In this document: positions 27,727-35,879 of the stretch, one piece after another
Numbering within the stretch: position 1 is the stretch's first letter
How the letters are laid out: the number at the start of each line of letters is the position of its first letter
From: Shewanella sp. ANA-3
GTDB lineage: Bacteria > Pseudomonadota > Gammaproteobacteria > Enterobacterales > Shewanellaceae
NCBI RefSeq assembly: GCF_000203935.1
Contig: NC_008577.1
Span: 3,472,001-3,536,000, forward strand
DNA length: 64,000 nucleotides
Direction of reading: 5' to 3'
Made by a program: the position numbers and the translations under genes
The notes under the pieces: generated by a model
Told to the model about the DNA's origin: nothing
Seen by the model: the letters and a program-made list of their open reading frames with translations, nothing else
Database searches by the model: none

Positions 27727-28320
27727 ATGCCAATTCCTAAAGTTTACTTCTCATCAGTTATTTTCCTAAGTGAAATTTCAATACAATGTGACTTATATTT
27801 GTTGGCTTATGAAAAACTTGAAAAAGCATCTGAACACTGGATTGCGATAAGTAAATCAATCAATGATGGCAACAAATTTTCACCACTTTCAATTATATCT
27901 GAAGCGACAGTGTGTCTTTCTGCAATGTCAGCGATAAATCGATTGCTATACTCATCAAAAACATCAGATTCAAAAAAAAGATGTAATGAACTTCAAAACT
28001 TATTAGGAGATATAGCACTCCCAAATATCACCTCAAAAATGGTGAGAAACTCATGGGAACATCACGATGAAAGAATTGACAAAGAACTCAAAAACATAAA
28101 CGAACTATTTTCATTAAGTTTCATCCATGTAAGTGTACAACCGCCATCTGATAAAACACTTGTCTTAAAACGGTTCAATCCCATAGAAATGAGTATAAGT
28201 TTTTTGAGTGACTCAATTCAATTAAAGCACTGTAAGAATGAAGTTTCTGAGCTGAAAAGTAGTATCAATATTGCATTTAATTTTTTGAATAATATACATA
28301 TCGAAGCGCCTAAAAAATAA
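27727..28320 (+). CDS. Unknown cargo protein (197 aa)
   Basis: No family recognised. AT-rich, soluble, mostly helical, with no signal peptide or membrane span. It resembles the small helical HEPN- or AbiV-like proteins of defence loci only in general shape. It begins 17 bases after the attC-like right box and lacks a clear ribosome site, both common for gene cassettes. No attC-like sequence follows it. Cargo of the GMT island by position. Confidence 0.55.
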   Translation: MPIPKVYFSSVIFLSEISIQCDLYLLAYEKLEKASEHWIAISKSINDGNKFSPLSIISEATVCLSAMSAINRLLYSSKTSDSKKRCNELQNLLGDIALPNITSKMVRNSWEHHDERIDKELKNINELFSLSFIHVSVQPPSDKTLVLKRFNPIEMSISFLSDSIQLKHCKNEVSELKSSINIAFNFLNNIHIEAPKK

Positions 28321-28524
28321 TTGGTGCGGGAAGCTATGCTGCCTCACAATTAGAAATTACCCCATAGAAATATTAATCTGAAACGAACTGATTAGAGTAA
28401 AAAAACTAACGTGTTTTTGTCCCGAAACATGTCACAAGCGATGGTCAAGAAAAATCATAAATGCCTAGCGAGTAGTGAGCTGCGCGAGCGTCAGGAGTGG
28501 CTTTATTATTTTACTTTACCATCA

Positions 28525-28600
28525 TGTCCCTTAAGTACCCTTTTGGCAGGGAGATGGTTTCACGCAGTGAGACCATCTCCTTGCTAAGCCTTCAGGGACA
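28525..28600. repeat. Large nested inverted repeat near island right end
   Basis: Outer arms TGTCCCTTAAG and CTTCAGGGACA match at 10 of 11 positions. Inner arms GGAGATGGTTTCAC and GTGAGACCATCTCC match at 13 of 14 around the loop GCA. A run of A follows at once. It can form a long cruciform or RNA hairpin. It might be a recombination site, a structured RNA or a terminator read leftward or rightward. Confidence 0.65.
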
Positions 28601-28605
28601 AAAAA

Positions 28606-28636
28606 GCGTACACACTATTATACATGGTATGTACGC
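28606..28636. repeat. Subterminal recombinase-type inverted motif, island right end
   Basis: GCGTACA (28606-28612) and TGTACGC (28630-28636) face each other across 17 bases. GCGTACACA is the mirror of TGTGTACGC at 18176-18184 at the other end. A likely protein-binding pair by symmetry. Confidence 0.5.
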
Positions 28637-28705
28637 TTATGAGTTCCATAAGAAGCATTGCTATTAAAGGGCTGTCACTCACTCACACGCGAATAGACAT
28701 TCTTT

Positions 28706-28715
28706 TTACTATATA
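28706..28715. repeat. Island terminal inverted repeat, right
   Basis: TTACTATATA, mirror of the left TATATAGTAA, touching the right CTCAG copy. Confidence 0.6.
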
Positions 28716-28720
28716 CTCAG

Positions 28721-28734
28721 CACTGGCGGCTTTT
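28721..28734 (+). terminator. Right half of the interrupted terminator (right attachment end)
   Basis: CACT then GGCGGCTTTT. It pairs with AAAAGCCGCC at 18054-18063 to restore a 10-bp stem terminator. Confidence 0.75.
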
Positions 28735-28938
28735 CTATTGGATAGAACCTTAGACGAGACAATTAAGTATGCGCTTAAAGCGATGGGCTAATGCCGCGGG
28801 ATCGAAAACCGCCATGGTGGCGGTATCTGTGTCAAATCGAGTGCTTGTATAGGGTTGACTCATCATCCTTGCCTACGAACCGAATATGCTTCTGACGCCC
28901 TGTTTTATCCTTAATAACCCCAAAGAAAAATCGAAAAA

Positions 28939-28971
28939 GCCAAGTGACTGAGACCATTACGACCACTTGGC
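28939..28971 (-). terminator. Terminator of the 28984-30495 gene
   Basis: On the reverse strand GCCAAGTG, a loop of 17, CACTTGGC, then TTTTTCG. It starts 13 bases after the stop. Confidence 0.8.
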
Positions 28972-28983
28972 GATAAGCATCCG

Positions 28984-30495
28984 CTACATAAAGGCCTTAG
29001 TAAAGGCTTCCTTCGATTGGCGAATATAGTTGCGCGCACTTTGGGCATGTTGCTCCCATACCGCCCTATCGCTTGGGTCGGTGAATGGGTTTTGCTCGGC
29101 GGCAATCGAGCGCTCAAAGCGATCGTAGAAGGTTAACATCGCCGAGGTGATTTGATTGAATCGCTCCTTAAACTCCTGAAACTCATCCATTTTTTCAGTC
29201 GTTTTAATCATGTATTGCACTAGCTCGGCATTGCTATTTGCGGCTAATAAGGCGTCGGCCTTGGCGCTGATATTGGCATTCACATCGGCCATAATCTGTG
29301 CCCGCGTTTGCTCATCTTTACTCATCACCTTACTGTAGTTTTCGGGCGTACGGGCAATGCTGGCATGCTGTAGATAGCTACGCAGATGCTTATCTAAATC
29401 CTTACGGAAAGTATCTAAGTTCTTCTGCATATTGACTAAATCGTTATCGAGCGCCGTCACCTGTTGCAACTCTTTTTCGATTTCAGCCATAAAGCGTTCG
29501 GCTTGCTGATAAATCTTAAGGCCGTTTTCCTCGGCAAACTTTTTATCACTGCGGCTTAAGTCGCTGTTGTCATAGTTTGAGCGGTCGAAGGTGGCCGCCA
29601 GGAAAGATTTAAAGGGTTCGGCAAATGCCGAATATGCGCCCGCACTTACCACATTTAAGGTGGCGGTAGCTAAGTCACCAAAGGGTTTGACCATAGAGCC
29701 TAAACGCGCCTGTTGAATCGGCGATGCCACCCGCTTAGCATCGGTTAAGACCGACCTAAAGGTGTTATAACCCAATGGGTTAGACATTTTATTACGTTCA
29801 GAAGTCGCCAATACAAAGGTGATGCTCGAGTAAATCGCATTGGAATACTCGAGGTACTGTCTTTGGCTTTCGAGCTGGGCAGCGTAATTTTTACCCAAGG
29901 TTCTAAAGGATTCGGCCTGAACCTCGTAGTTTTTGTCTTCTTTGAGCTTATCTAAAATGCCGCCAATGATTTTTTGCTCGTTTTTTTGCAGCGCGATATC
30001 GAGGCGAATTTTATCTAAGGTTAAGTCATCCAAACTGATGGGGCCATTGATGGCTTCGATATCGAGGCGAATATACTGGCGGCTCGGATCGTCAATCGAC
30101 ACCCTGTGGGCCAAATATTCGGTAGTCGCAGGAGTAATATCGATCAGCGCCACATGCTGCCACTGAGCATCCAGTTTTAATACTGGCGATGTGAGTACAT
30201 TAATGCGATATTGGGTTTGGATATTTTGAGTCTTGACCCAAAACTCCAACAGACCCGCTTCGGAGACGGGGAATTTACTGACGATACTGCTATTGCCTTC
30301 GGCACATAACAATGCGCTCTCACCACTGTGGGGCTCTGCGCCCTCAAATTGGCAGCCCATGATCCAAGACCAAGGTTGGGATAAGCGGTTACCCTCAAAA
30401 TCGCTAGCAAACACTAGCTCATTATCCTTGGCACTGGCATTAACACTGGTTAACACGCCAAACAACAGCATAGAGATGACTGCAGCGGTGCGCAT
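28984..30495 (-). CDS. Exported coiled-coil protein of unknown function
   Basis: 503 residues from ATG 30495, chosen because GAGG lies 5 bases upstream and the N-terminus then is a clean signal peptide (MRTAAVISMLLFGVLTSVNA, cleavage near ASA-KD). Residues about 30-160 look like a beta-sandwich carbohydrate-binding or lectin-like domain (FASDFEGNRLSQPWSWIMGC, with a second Cys at LLCAEG). The rest is long, helical and charged, with several predicted coiled coils. It is probably periplasmic. No family name is recognised. It stands alone with its own terminator, next to the island insertion point. Confidence 0.75.
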   Translation of the reverse strand: MRTAAVISMLLFGVLTSVNASAKDNELVFASDFEGNRLSQPWSWIMGCQFEGAEPHSGESALLCAEGNSSIVSKFPVSEAGLLEFWVKTQNIQTQYRINVLTSPVLKLDAQWQHVALIDITPATTEYLAHRVSIDDPSRQYIRLDIEAINGPISLDDLTLDKIRLDIALQKNEQKIIGGILDKLKEDKNYEVQAESFRTLGKNYAAQLESQRQYLEYSNAIYSSITFVLATSERNKMSNPLGYNTFRSVLTDAKRVASPIQQARLGSMVKPFGDLATATLNVVSAGAYSAFAEPFKSFLAATFDRSNYDNSDLSRSDKKFAEENGLKIYQQAERFMAEIEKELQQVTALDNDLVNMQKNLDTFRKDLDKHLRSYLQHASIARTPENYSKVMSKDEQTRAQIMADVNANISAKADALLAANSNAELVQYMIKTTEKMDEFQEFKERFNQITSAMLTFYDRFERSIAAEQNPFTDPSDRAVWEQHAQSARNYIRQSKEAFTKAFM

Positions 30496-30722
30496 AAGAG
30501 CCTCATAAAACATAAATAACAAACGACGAGCCTGAAAAGGCCCAGAATTCTATCCTATCCACACGCTTTTACCGTCAGTCGGCCGCCGTATTTTAGTACA
30601 AAAAACACGCTAAAAACTGCGCTAAATTTAAGCTGGGATTAAACCAGCGAAATGTAACAGAGCGCATGCCGACACGCCAGTACTAAGTCGGTTTCGAAGG
30701 TAAAGATAATGCGTAAACAACA

Positions 30723-32075
30723 TCAGACTTTAGCGTTCACTTGGAGCCGCCCCATCGCGATAAACATCCAAATCACCAGCATAGTGCTACAGGTCGCAAG
30801 CGACACCCACACGCCAATCACGCCAAAGGCCCAGGCAAAACAATAGATAATGGCGGCGATAAGCAGCAGTTTCGCCCCTGTGAGTATCGAGGCCTGTTTA
30901 GAACAATTAATCGCTTGGAAGAAACTGGCGCCCACAAGAATCAAGCCTTCCATCGGTAAGCCCCAGAAATACCAACGCATGCCTTCAATCGCGACCGGCG
31001 TTAAGCTTGGGTTGTCACCGGCAAATAGGTATACCAACCATTCGGGGCGGGAATAAATCAACACTAAGCAGAGTCCAGCGGTGAGTAGGGTCATGCCAAA
31101 GGCGATATTGCGTGCCTGCTTAACCCTGTCGAAGCGCCCTGCCCCCGCATTAAAGCTGTAAATCGGTTGAGTGCCGAGGGCAATGCCTTCAAAAATCAGA
31201 TAGAAAAACGCTTCGGTGTAACTCACCACCCCGTATGCCGCCACATGCAGAGGACCGCCGACCCATAAAAAGGCGGTGTTATGCAGGGTCAATACAATCG
31301 ACAAATACAGGTTCATCAAAAAACTTGGCAAGCCAACACGGGCAATATTGAGGCAGTTATCGAGTTTTAGCTTCATCTGCTCAAGATTGATTTTGAGCTG
31401 AGTGCGCGCCCCAAAAAAATGCTGCAGGCAGAGTAAACCAGTCACGGCCTGGGACAACATGGTGGCAATCGCCGCTCCGGCCAAACCAAAGGGAAACACC
31501 ACAATAAACAGCCAATCTAAAAAGGTGTTCAGCACGCCACCTAAAATCAGCACAAAGGTCACCATGGAGGGGCGACCGTCGTTACGCAGCAAGGTGGTAA
31601 ATGCCATTGAAATAATAGGGAAATGGCATAGAGCAAAATACCAGAACAAGTATTCATTAGCGTTTTCGAGTATCTCCCCCTCGGCGCCAAGGGCAATTAA
31701 AATATCCCGAGAAAAGATCCCGCCGATTAAGGCAAAAAATGCCCCCGCCAGTAAACATAAACTAAAGGCATTGCCGAGCAACTTACGCGCCTTGGCGACA
31801 TGACCTTGCCCTAAGTTAATTGAGACTAACGCCGCGCTGCCCATGCCTATCATAGCGCCGACGGCATAGAGAATCGCGCCCACGGGATAGGCCAGCATCA
31901 TACCCGCCAGCCCGGTTTCGCCAAGATAATGACCAACGAAAATACCATCAATGGTGACATACACCCCTGTCACCAGCATGGAGGCGATCGTTGGAATGGT
32001 ATAGCGCCAGAAAAGCTTAGCAATCGGCTCTTGCAGCAGGCGTTGGTCCGTTGCGCTATGGGAAATTGCAGTCAT
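30723..32075 (-). CDS. MATE-family multidrug efflux transporter
   Basis: Inner-membrane cation-coupled drug/metabolite exporter of 450 residues with twelve hydrophobic spans in two similar halves. Family segments are PTIASMLVTGVYVTIDGIFV (about 29-48), GMGSAALVSINLGQG and, in the second half, PIYSFNAGAGRFDRVKQARN. The length and N-terminal LFWRYTIP are typical of MATE proteins. The 440-bp divergent region towards the POT transporter holds two tandem 19-bp repeats that may be regulator sites. Substrate unknown. Confidence 0.92.
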   Translation of the reverse strand: MTAISHSATDQRLLQEPIAKLFWRYTIPTIASMLVTGVYVTIDGIFVGHYLGETGLAGMMLAYPVGAILYAVGAMIGMGSAALVSINLGQGHVAKARKLLGNAFSLCLLAGAFFALIGGIFSRDILIALGAEGEILENANEYLFWYFALCHFPIISMAFTTLLRNDGRPSMVTFVLILGGVLNTFLDWLFIVVFPFGLAGAAIATMLSQAVTGLLCLQHFFGARTQLKINLEQMKLKLDNCLNIARVGLPSFLMNLYLSIVLTLHNTAFLWVGGPLHVAAYGVVSYTEAFFYLIFEGIALGTQPIYSFNAGAGRFDRVKQARNIAFGMTLLTAGLCLVLIYSRPEWLVYLFAGDNPSLTPVAIEGMRWYFWGLPMEGLILVGASFFQAINCSKQASILTGAKLLLIAAIIYCFAWAFGVIGVWVSLATCSTMLVIWMFIAMGRLQVNAKV

Positions 32076-32515
32076 AACCTAATCTCACAAAAATAAAGGC
32101 AGGGCTCGCACTCACAGTATTCTGACTGTATTCACACAGATAAGCTGTATTCGCACAGATAAAATAGTGGATGAACAAAAATGCGGCAGAGGATTGTACC
32201 TAAATTTTGCCTTAATACCAAAGGGATTGAATGAGGTGGATTTGTAACAAAAACTAATCAGCACAATACCTTACTGCTTGCACACATTTACTCCTTGATT
32301 GCAACAAGCGAGCATCACTTAATAACAGATGTGGCGAAACTCATCATTTTTCACTACTTTTTTGGTATTTAACCCTTAATTAGGTAAAGTGTAGGCTTAA
32401 ATTGCCCGAATTAGGTTAATTACCTAGGCATTATTTGCCAACGCAATTGAGTTAACCATTTAATTAATAATGAATTAGTGGAATTAAATTCAATAACAAT
32501 AATAAAGGGAAGGAC
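32076..32515. other. Divergent promoter region between MATE and POT-type genes
   Basis: Gene-free, AT-rich 440 bp. It contains the tandem repeat listed at 32126-32163 and a near-palindrome TAGGTTAATTACCTA at about 32411-32425. Nothing else was recognised. Confidence 0.5.
32126..32163. repeat. Two tandem 19-bp repeats upstream of the MATE gene
   Basis: CTGTATTCACACAGATAAG is followed directly by CTGTATTCGCACAGATAAA (17 of 19 identical). A third partial copy, CTGACTGTATT, overlaps the left edge. Placed 50-90 bases before the MATE ATG, it could be a regulator binding site. Confidence 0.65.
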
Positions 32516-34060
32516 ATGAGTCACAATAGTCCAAATGCAGAGAATGATCTGCGCGAAGTCAAGCAGTTAGGCATGTGGGCCTCGATCACTAGCCTAAGTT
32601 ATATTTTTTGGTTAGTGGGCGGCATGGAGCTGGTCGAGCGTATCGCCTATTACGGTGTCAAAGCCAGTGCGGGTTTATATGCCAAAGCCCCCGAGTCGGC
32701 GGGCGGTCTGGGGATCAGCCTCAGCGACTATGGCATCATTATCTCGCTCTGGGCCATTATGCAGACCTTTGTGCCCGTGTTTACTGGCGGGATTTCCGAT
32801 AGGGTCGGCTACAAGGAAACCATTTTTGCCTCAACCGTGATTAAAATCATGGGCTACCTGACCATGGCGTTTTTCCCCACCTTTTGGGGTTTCTTATCGG
32901 GGGCATTATTACTCGCCATCGGCACAGGGATATTTAAACCCGGCATTCAAGGCACCTTAGTGCTCTCCACCAATCGCAATAACACCTCCATGGCCTGGGG
33001 AATATTTTACCAAGTGGTGAATATCGGTGGCTTCTTGGGCCCATTGGTTGCCGTGCATATGCGCCAGCTTTCTTGGGATAATGTGTTTTACGCCTGCGCC
33101 GCGATTATCTCATTAAACTTCTTGTTCTTATTAACCTATACCGAGCCGGGTAAGGCCGAGCGCATCGCCCGTAATCAGCAAATAAAATCCGGCGAAATTA
33201 AGCAAGAAGCGCTCTGGCGCGATGCTTGGCATGAGCTGAAAAAGCCTATCGTGATTTATTACATGCTAGTGTTTTCAGGCTTTTGGTTCCTCTTTAACGC
33301 CCTGTTCGACGTACTGCCGATCCACATCTCCGAGTGGGTCGATACCAGCGTGATTGTAACTAGTCTGTTTGGCAGTGAAGGCACTAGCAACGGCATTTTA
33401 CAGTTCTGGCTCGGGTTAAATAACGAAGGCACCAAGGTGATGCCAGAAGGCATGCTGAACCTCAACGCCGGCCTGATTATGACCAGCTGCTTTTTAATTG
33501 CCGCCCTTACCGCCAAGTACCGCATCACCACGGCGATGCTGATTGGCTGTTTACTGAGTATCTTAGCCTTTGTGTTTATCGGCGCCTTCCATGCCGCTTG
33601 GTTTATTGTGCTTGCCATTGCCATGTTCTCCATCGGCGAGATGATGATAAGCCCGAAGAAAAACGAGTTTATGGGTAACATTGCCCCCGAAGGTAAAAAA
33701 GCCATGTACCTTGGTTTTGTGATGCTACCTCAAGGGATTGGTTGGGGCTTAGAAGGCTATTTCGGCCCTAAACTCTATGAGATTTTTGCCTCGAAAGAAT
33801 TGTTCTCACGCGAGTTATTACTCGAGCGCGGCATGAGCTCAACGGATGTGAATGCTATCCCGCAAGGGGAAGCCTTTACCACCTTAGTGAGCTTTACTGG
33901 CGAAAACGCCCATGACCTGACTCAGCTGCTCTACCATAGCCACAATATCGGTATGGCTTGGTATATTATCGCCGCGATCGGCACCATTTCGGCTGTGGGG
34001 ATTTATATCTATGGTAAGTGGTTACTGTCGCTGCAACGGGCGCAGCAAGCCGCGCACTAA
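32516..34060 (+). CDS. POT/PTR-type proton-coupled transporter (MFS)
   Basis: 514 residues with about 12-14 hydrophobic spans. ELVERIAYYG (about 38-47) is a variant of the POT motif ExxERFxYYG with Ile for Phe. GISDRVGYKETIFAS is the loop 2-3 motif, followed by GTGIFKPGIQGTL. This places it in the oligopeptide/POT branch of the major facilitator family, although the divergent N-terminal motif leaves substrate open. ATG 32516 has AAGGACATG with AGGGAAGG upstream. It is transcribed alone and closed by the hairpin at 34154. Confidence 0.85.
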   Translation: MSHNSPNAENDLREVKQLGMWASITSLSYIFWLVGGMELVERIAYYGVKASAGLYAKAPESAGGLGISLSDYGIIISLWAIMQTFVPVFTGGISDRVGYKETIFASTVIKIMGYLTMAFFPTFWGFLSGALLLAIGTGIFKPGIQGTLVLSTNRNNTSMAWGIFYQVVNIGGFLGPLVAVHMRQLSWDNVFYACAAIISLNFLFLLTYTEPGKAERIARNQQIKSGEIKQEALWRDAWHELKKPIVIYYMLVFSGFWFLFNALFDVLPIHISEWVDTSVIVTSLFGSEGTSNGILQFWLGLNNEGTKVMPEGMLNLNAGLIMTSCFLIAALTAKYRITTAMLIGCLLSILAFVFIGAFHAAWFIVLAIAMFSIGEMMISPKKNEFMGNIAPEGKKAMYLGFVMLPQGIGWGLEGYFGPKLYEIFASKELFSRELLLERGMSSTDVNAIPQGEAFTTLVSFTGENAHDLTQLLYHSHNIGMAWYIIAAIGTISAVGIYIYGKWLLSLQRAQQAAH

Positions 34061-34153
34061 TCGACTGGGTCTTCTGGGGCGTAATAAGAGACGTAAGTAC
34101 TTACCCCAATAGACTTATCTAAAGAGTGATTTCTAAAAAGTAAGTTCGAAAAA

Positions 34154-34175
34154 AGTGAGTGCGTAGGCACTCACT
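34154..34175. terminator. Bidirectional terminator
   Basis: AGTGAGTGC, loop GTAG, GCACTCACT with A run on the left and T run on the right. It serves the POT-type gene on + and the DUF3087 gene on -. Confidence 0.88.
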
Positions 34176-34205
34176 TTTTTTATTGGGTTCTTGGCACAAA
34201 TGCCA

Positions 34206-34727
34206 CTAAAAACCCGCTAACAGCGCTACTTCAAATTGCTCGGCCGAGAGCGTTAACTCCAAGGCGTTGCACTGCTCTTGCAGTTGGTTTAACTCCTTAT
34301 CGACGCTGGATAAGGTCAAAGTATTATCATCCAGCAGATAGACTTGGCGTAAACTGGTGAAGTAAAACAGCAACGTAATCAAGGCTTTTACATCATTATC
34401 CGCCGCCGCGGCCCGAATTTTACTCAGCTTACGATAAATGCGATTTTGCAGCTGCTTTAACTGCCAGACGTAATAAATCTCTCTAAAGAAGGGTTTACTC
34501 TTAAGCTGATACACTATGGCGCTACAGAGTAACACCGCCAAAATCACCCCGAGTAGGTTCCAATGGAAATTCCCCGTCGGCTCACCGGGCACAGCCTCGA
34601 CACCAAAGAGCGCAATCAATCCCGCCCCAAAACTTAAGGACAAAACTATCAGCCCCAGCACTAAGGCCACCATAAACAGGTTCATATTGCTACGGTAAAC
34701 CGTTTTATCTACTTGCTGTAACTTCAT
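34206..34727 (-). CDS. DUF3087-like membrane protein
   Basis: 173 residues with two N-terminal membrane spans (about 17-41 and 54-73) and a helical cytoplasmic tail. The start MKLQQVDKTVYRSNMN and GNFHWNLLGVILAVLL agree with the DUF3087 family as I know it. Function is unknown. It stands alone, converging on the POT-type gene with a shared terminator. Confidence 0.72.
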   Translation of the reverse strand: MKLQQVDKTVYRSNMNLFMVALVLGLIVLSLSFGAGLIALFGVEAVPGEPTGNFHWNLLGVILAVLLCSAIVYQLKSKPFFREIYYVWQLKQLQNRIYRKLSKIRAAAADNDVKALITLLFYFTSLRQVYLLDDNTLTLSSVDKELNQLQEQCNALELTLSAEQFEVALLAGF

Positions 34728-35065
34728 TGGCTCACTTCTTATCGAAAAATACCTATTGGCGGCGCAGCATAACTCAGTTTGCTTGAGCCTGCCTGAATAT
34801 CAACATCCTAAACCCGCTATCAAACTTGGCGAGATACAAATTGAAACAGGTATAGCCAGATTAAAAAACTCGTAAAATACTAATAAATTGATTCGCTTAT
34901 CTTCCATTTAAAGAAACACTCTTATTCTGTAATGTCGCTTTGCAAACTGCGAAATAAGCATAAAAATCGTTGTACAATTTGCCAGTATTGAGGGAAAAGA
35001 ACATTTACCTAATAACTACCTCAAAATTGAACTAAATTCCTATAGTAGTCATAAAGGAACCGTCA
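34728..35065. other. 338-bp divergent intergenic region
   Basis: AT-rich between the DUF3087 and solute-binding protein genes. No gene, repeat or convincing operator was seen. Confidence 0.5.
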
Positions 35066-35842
35066 ATGGCATTTAAAAGAGTGCTTATCGCTTACAGCCT
35101 TTTTATCCTCTCAAGCCTGTGCCCGCCCGCACAGGCAGAGGAGCTGCTTGCCGTCGGTACCTCGTTTAGCCAGATTTTCGAACAGAATGCCAAAGGTGAA
35201 TACAGCGGTTTAGGTGTGGACATTCTGAATCGCTTTGCCGAACAGCAAAAAGTGACGATTCACTATCAACTTGCGCCTTGGCGCCGCGCTCAATCTATGG
35301 TCGAGCGAGGGCAAGCGGATATTCTGATTGGCCCCTACATTTCCGAGGCTCGGCAGAAAGTTTTAGCCTTTTCCTCCCTCGCCTTTTACCGCGATGACAT
35401 TGTCTTTTACGCCAGAACCCACAATCCCACACCTTGGGATGGTAACTACGCCAGTATCCGTGGATTAAGAATTGGTAAGATGCAGGGCTGGAATTACGGC
35501 TATCTGTTTAACGAGCGTACTAAGTCGCTCACCGTCAATGAATTTACCGATCTTAAGAGTGGTATAGAGCGCTTATCCCGTGGCGATCTCGATCTGCTCG
35601 CCAGCAATGTGCGTAACACTCAAGCCTTACTGGCGCAAATCAAGATCCCACAGGCTATCGCGCCACTGTCGCCCACGATTGATACTCAAGATGGCTTTAT
35701 GGCATTTCCAAAATACGCACAATTTCAACCGCTTCTGGATAGTTTCGATCTGTTTTTGCAGGATATGGTGCAAAGCGGTGAATTAGCGAACCTCGCGAAG
35801 GCAAGAGGCGTGTCTATCCCAGATACTATGCTGACCGAGTAA
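35066..35842 (+). CDS. Periplasmic solute-binding protein (SBP_bac_3 type)
   Basis: 258 residues with a signal peptide (cleaved about after PAQA, residue 24) and the two-lobed SBP_bac_3 fold: GLGVDILNRFAEQQKVTIHY, WRRAQSMVERGQADILIGPY, then a second lobe with GLRIGKMQGWNYGYLF and SGIERLSRGDLDLLAS. There are no ABC permease genes nearby, so it may act alone, as do several Shewanella proteins of this type. The ligand is probably an amino acid or similar small molecule (inference). GGAACC before ATG is a weak ribosome site. Confidence 0.85.
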   Translation: MAFKRVLIAYSLFILSSLCPPAQAEELLAVGTSFSQIFEQNAKGEYSGLGVDILNRFAEQQKVTIHYQLAPWRRAQSMVERGQADILIGPYISEARQKVLAFSSLAFYRDDIVFYARTHNPTPWDGNYASIRGLRIGKMQGWNYGYLFNERTKSLTVNEFTDLKSGIERLSRGDLDLLASNVRNTQALLAQIKIPQAIAPLSPTIDTQDGFMAFPKYAQFQPLLDSFDLFLQDMVQSGELANLAKARGVSIPDTMLTE

Positions 35843-35879
35843 CACGACTCCCAACTTCAGATTAACTGGCTCACTTAGC

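Larger units (their letters stand above)
18068..28720. mobile_element. GMT-type genomic island, about 10.65 kb
   Basis: It contains a five-gene recombination module (gmtY, gmtZ, gmtX, a small coiled-coil gene, a RecD2-like helicase), all rightward and with stop/start overlaps, then three AT-rich cargo genes. CTCAG is directly repeated at 18063-18067 and 28716-28720. TATATAGTAA at 18074-18083 is mirrored at 28706-28715. TGTGTACGC at 18176-18184 is mirrored at 28606-28614. The distance from GCCGCC to TGTGTACGC is 127 bp on the left and 125 bp on the right. The boundaries are read from these repeats. GMT identity rests on my recall of the gene families described from Vibrio parahaemolyticus (VPA1270-1267). 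Confidence 0.8.
28321..28983. other. 663-bp region holding the island right end
   Basis: No gene. In order it contains a large two-level inverted repeat (28525-28600), two GCGTACA-type motifs (28606-28636), the terminal repeat TTACTATATA (28706-28715), CTCAG (28716-28720), the right half of the split terminator (28721-28734), about 200 bp of ordinary chromosome and the terminator of the next gene. Confidence 0.7.

Noticed and set aside
28939..28971. TGACTGAGA shared with 18133-18142 as island direct repeat
   Set aside because: A 9-base match lying inside a terminator loop; the CTCAG and split-terminator evidence explains the ends better.
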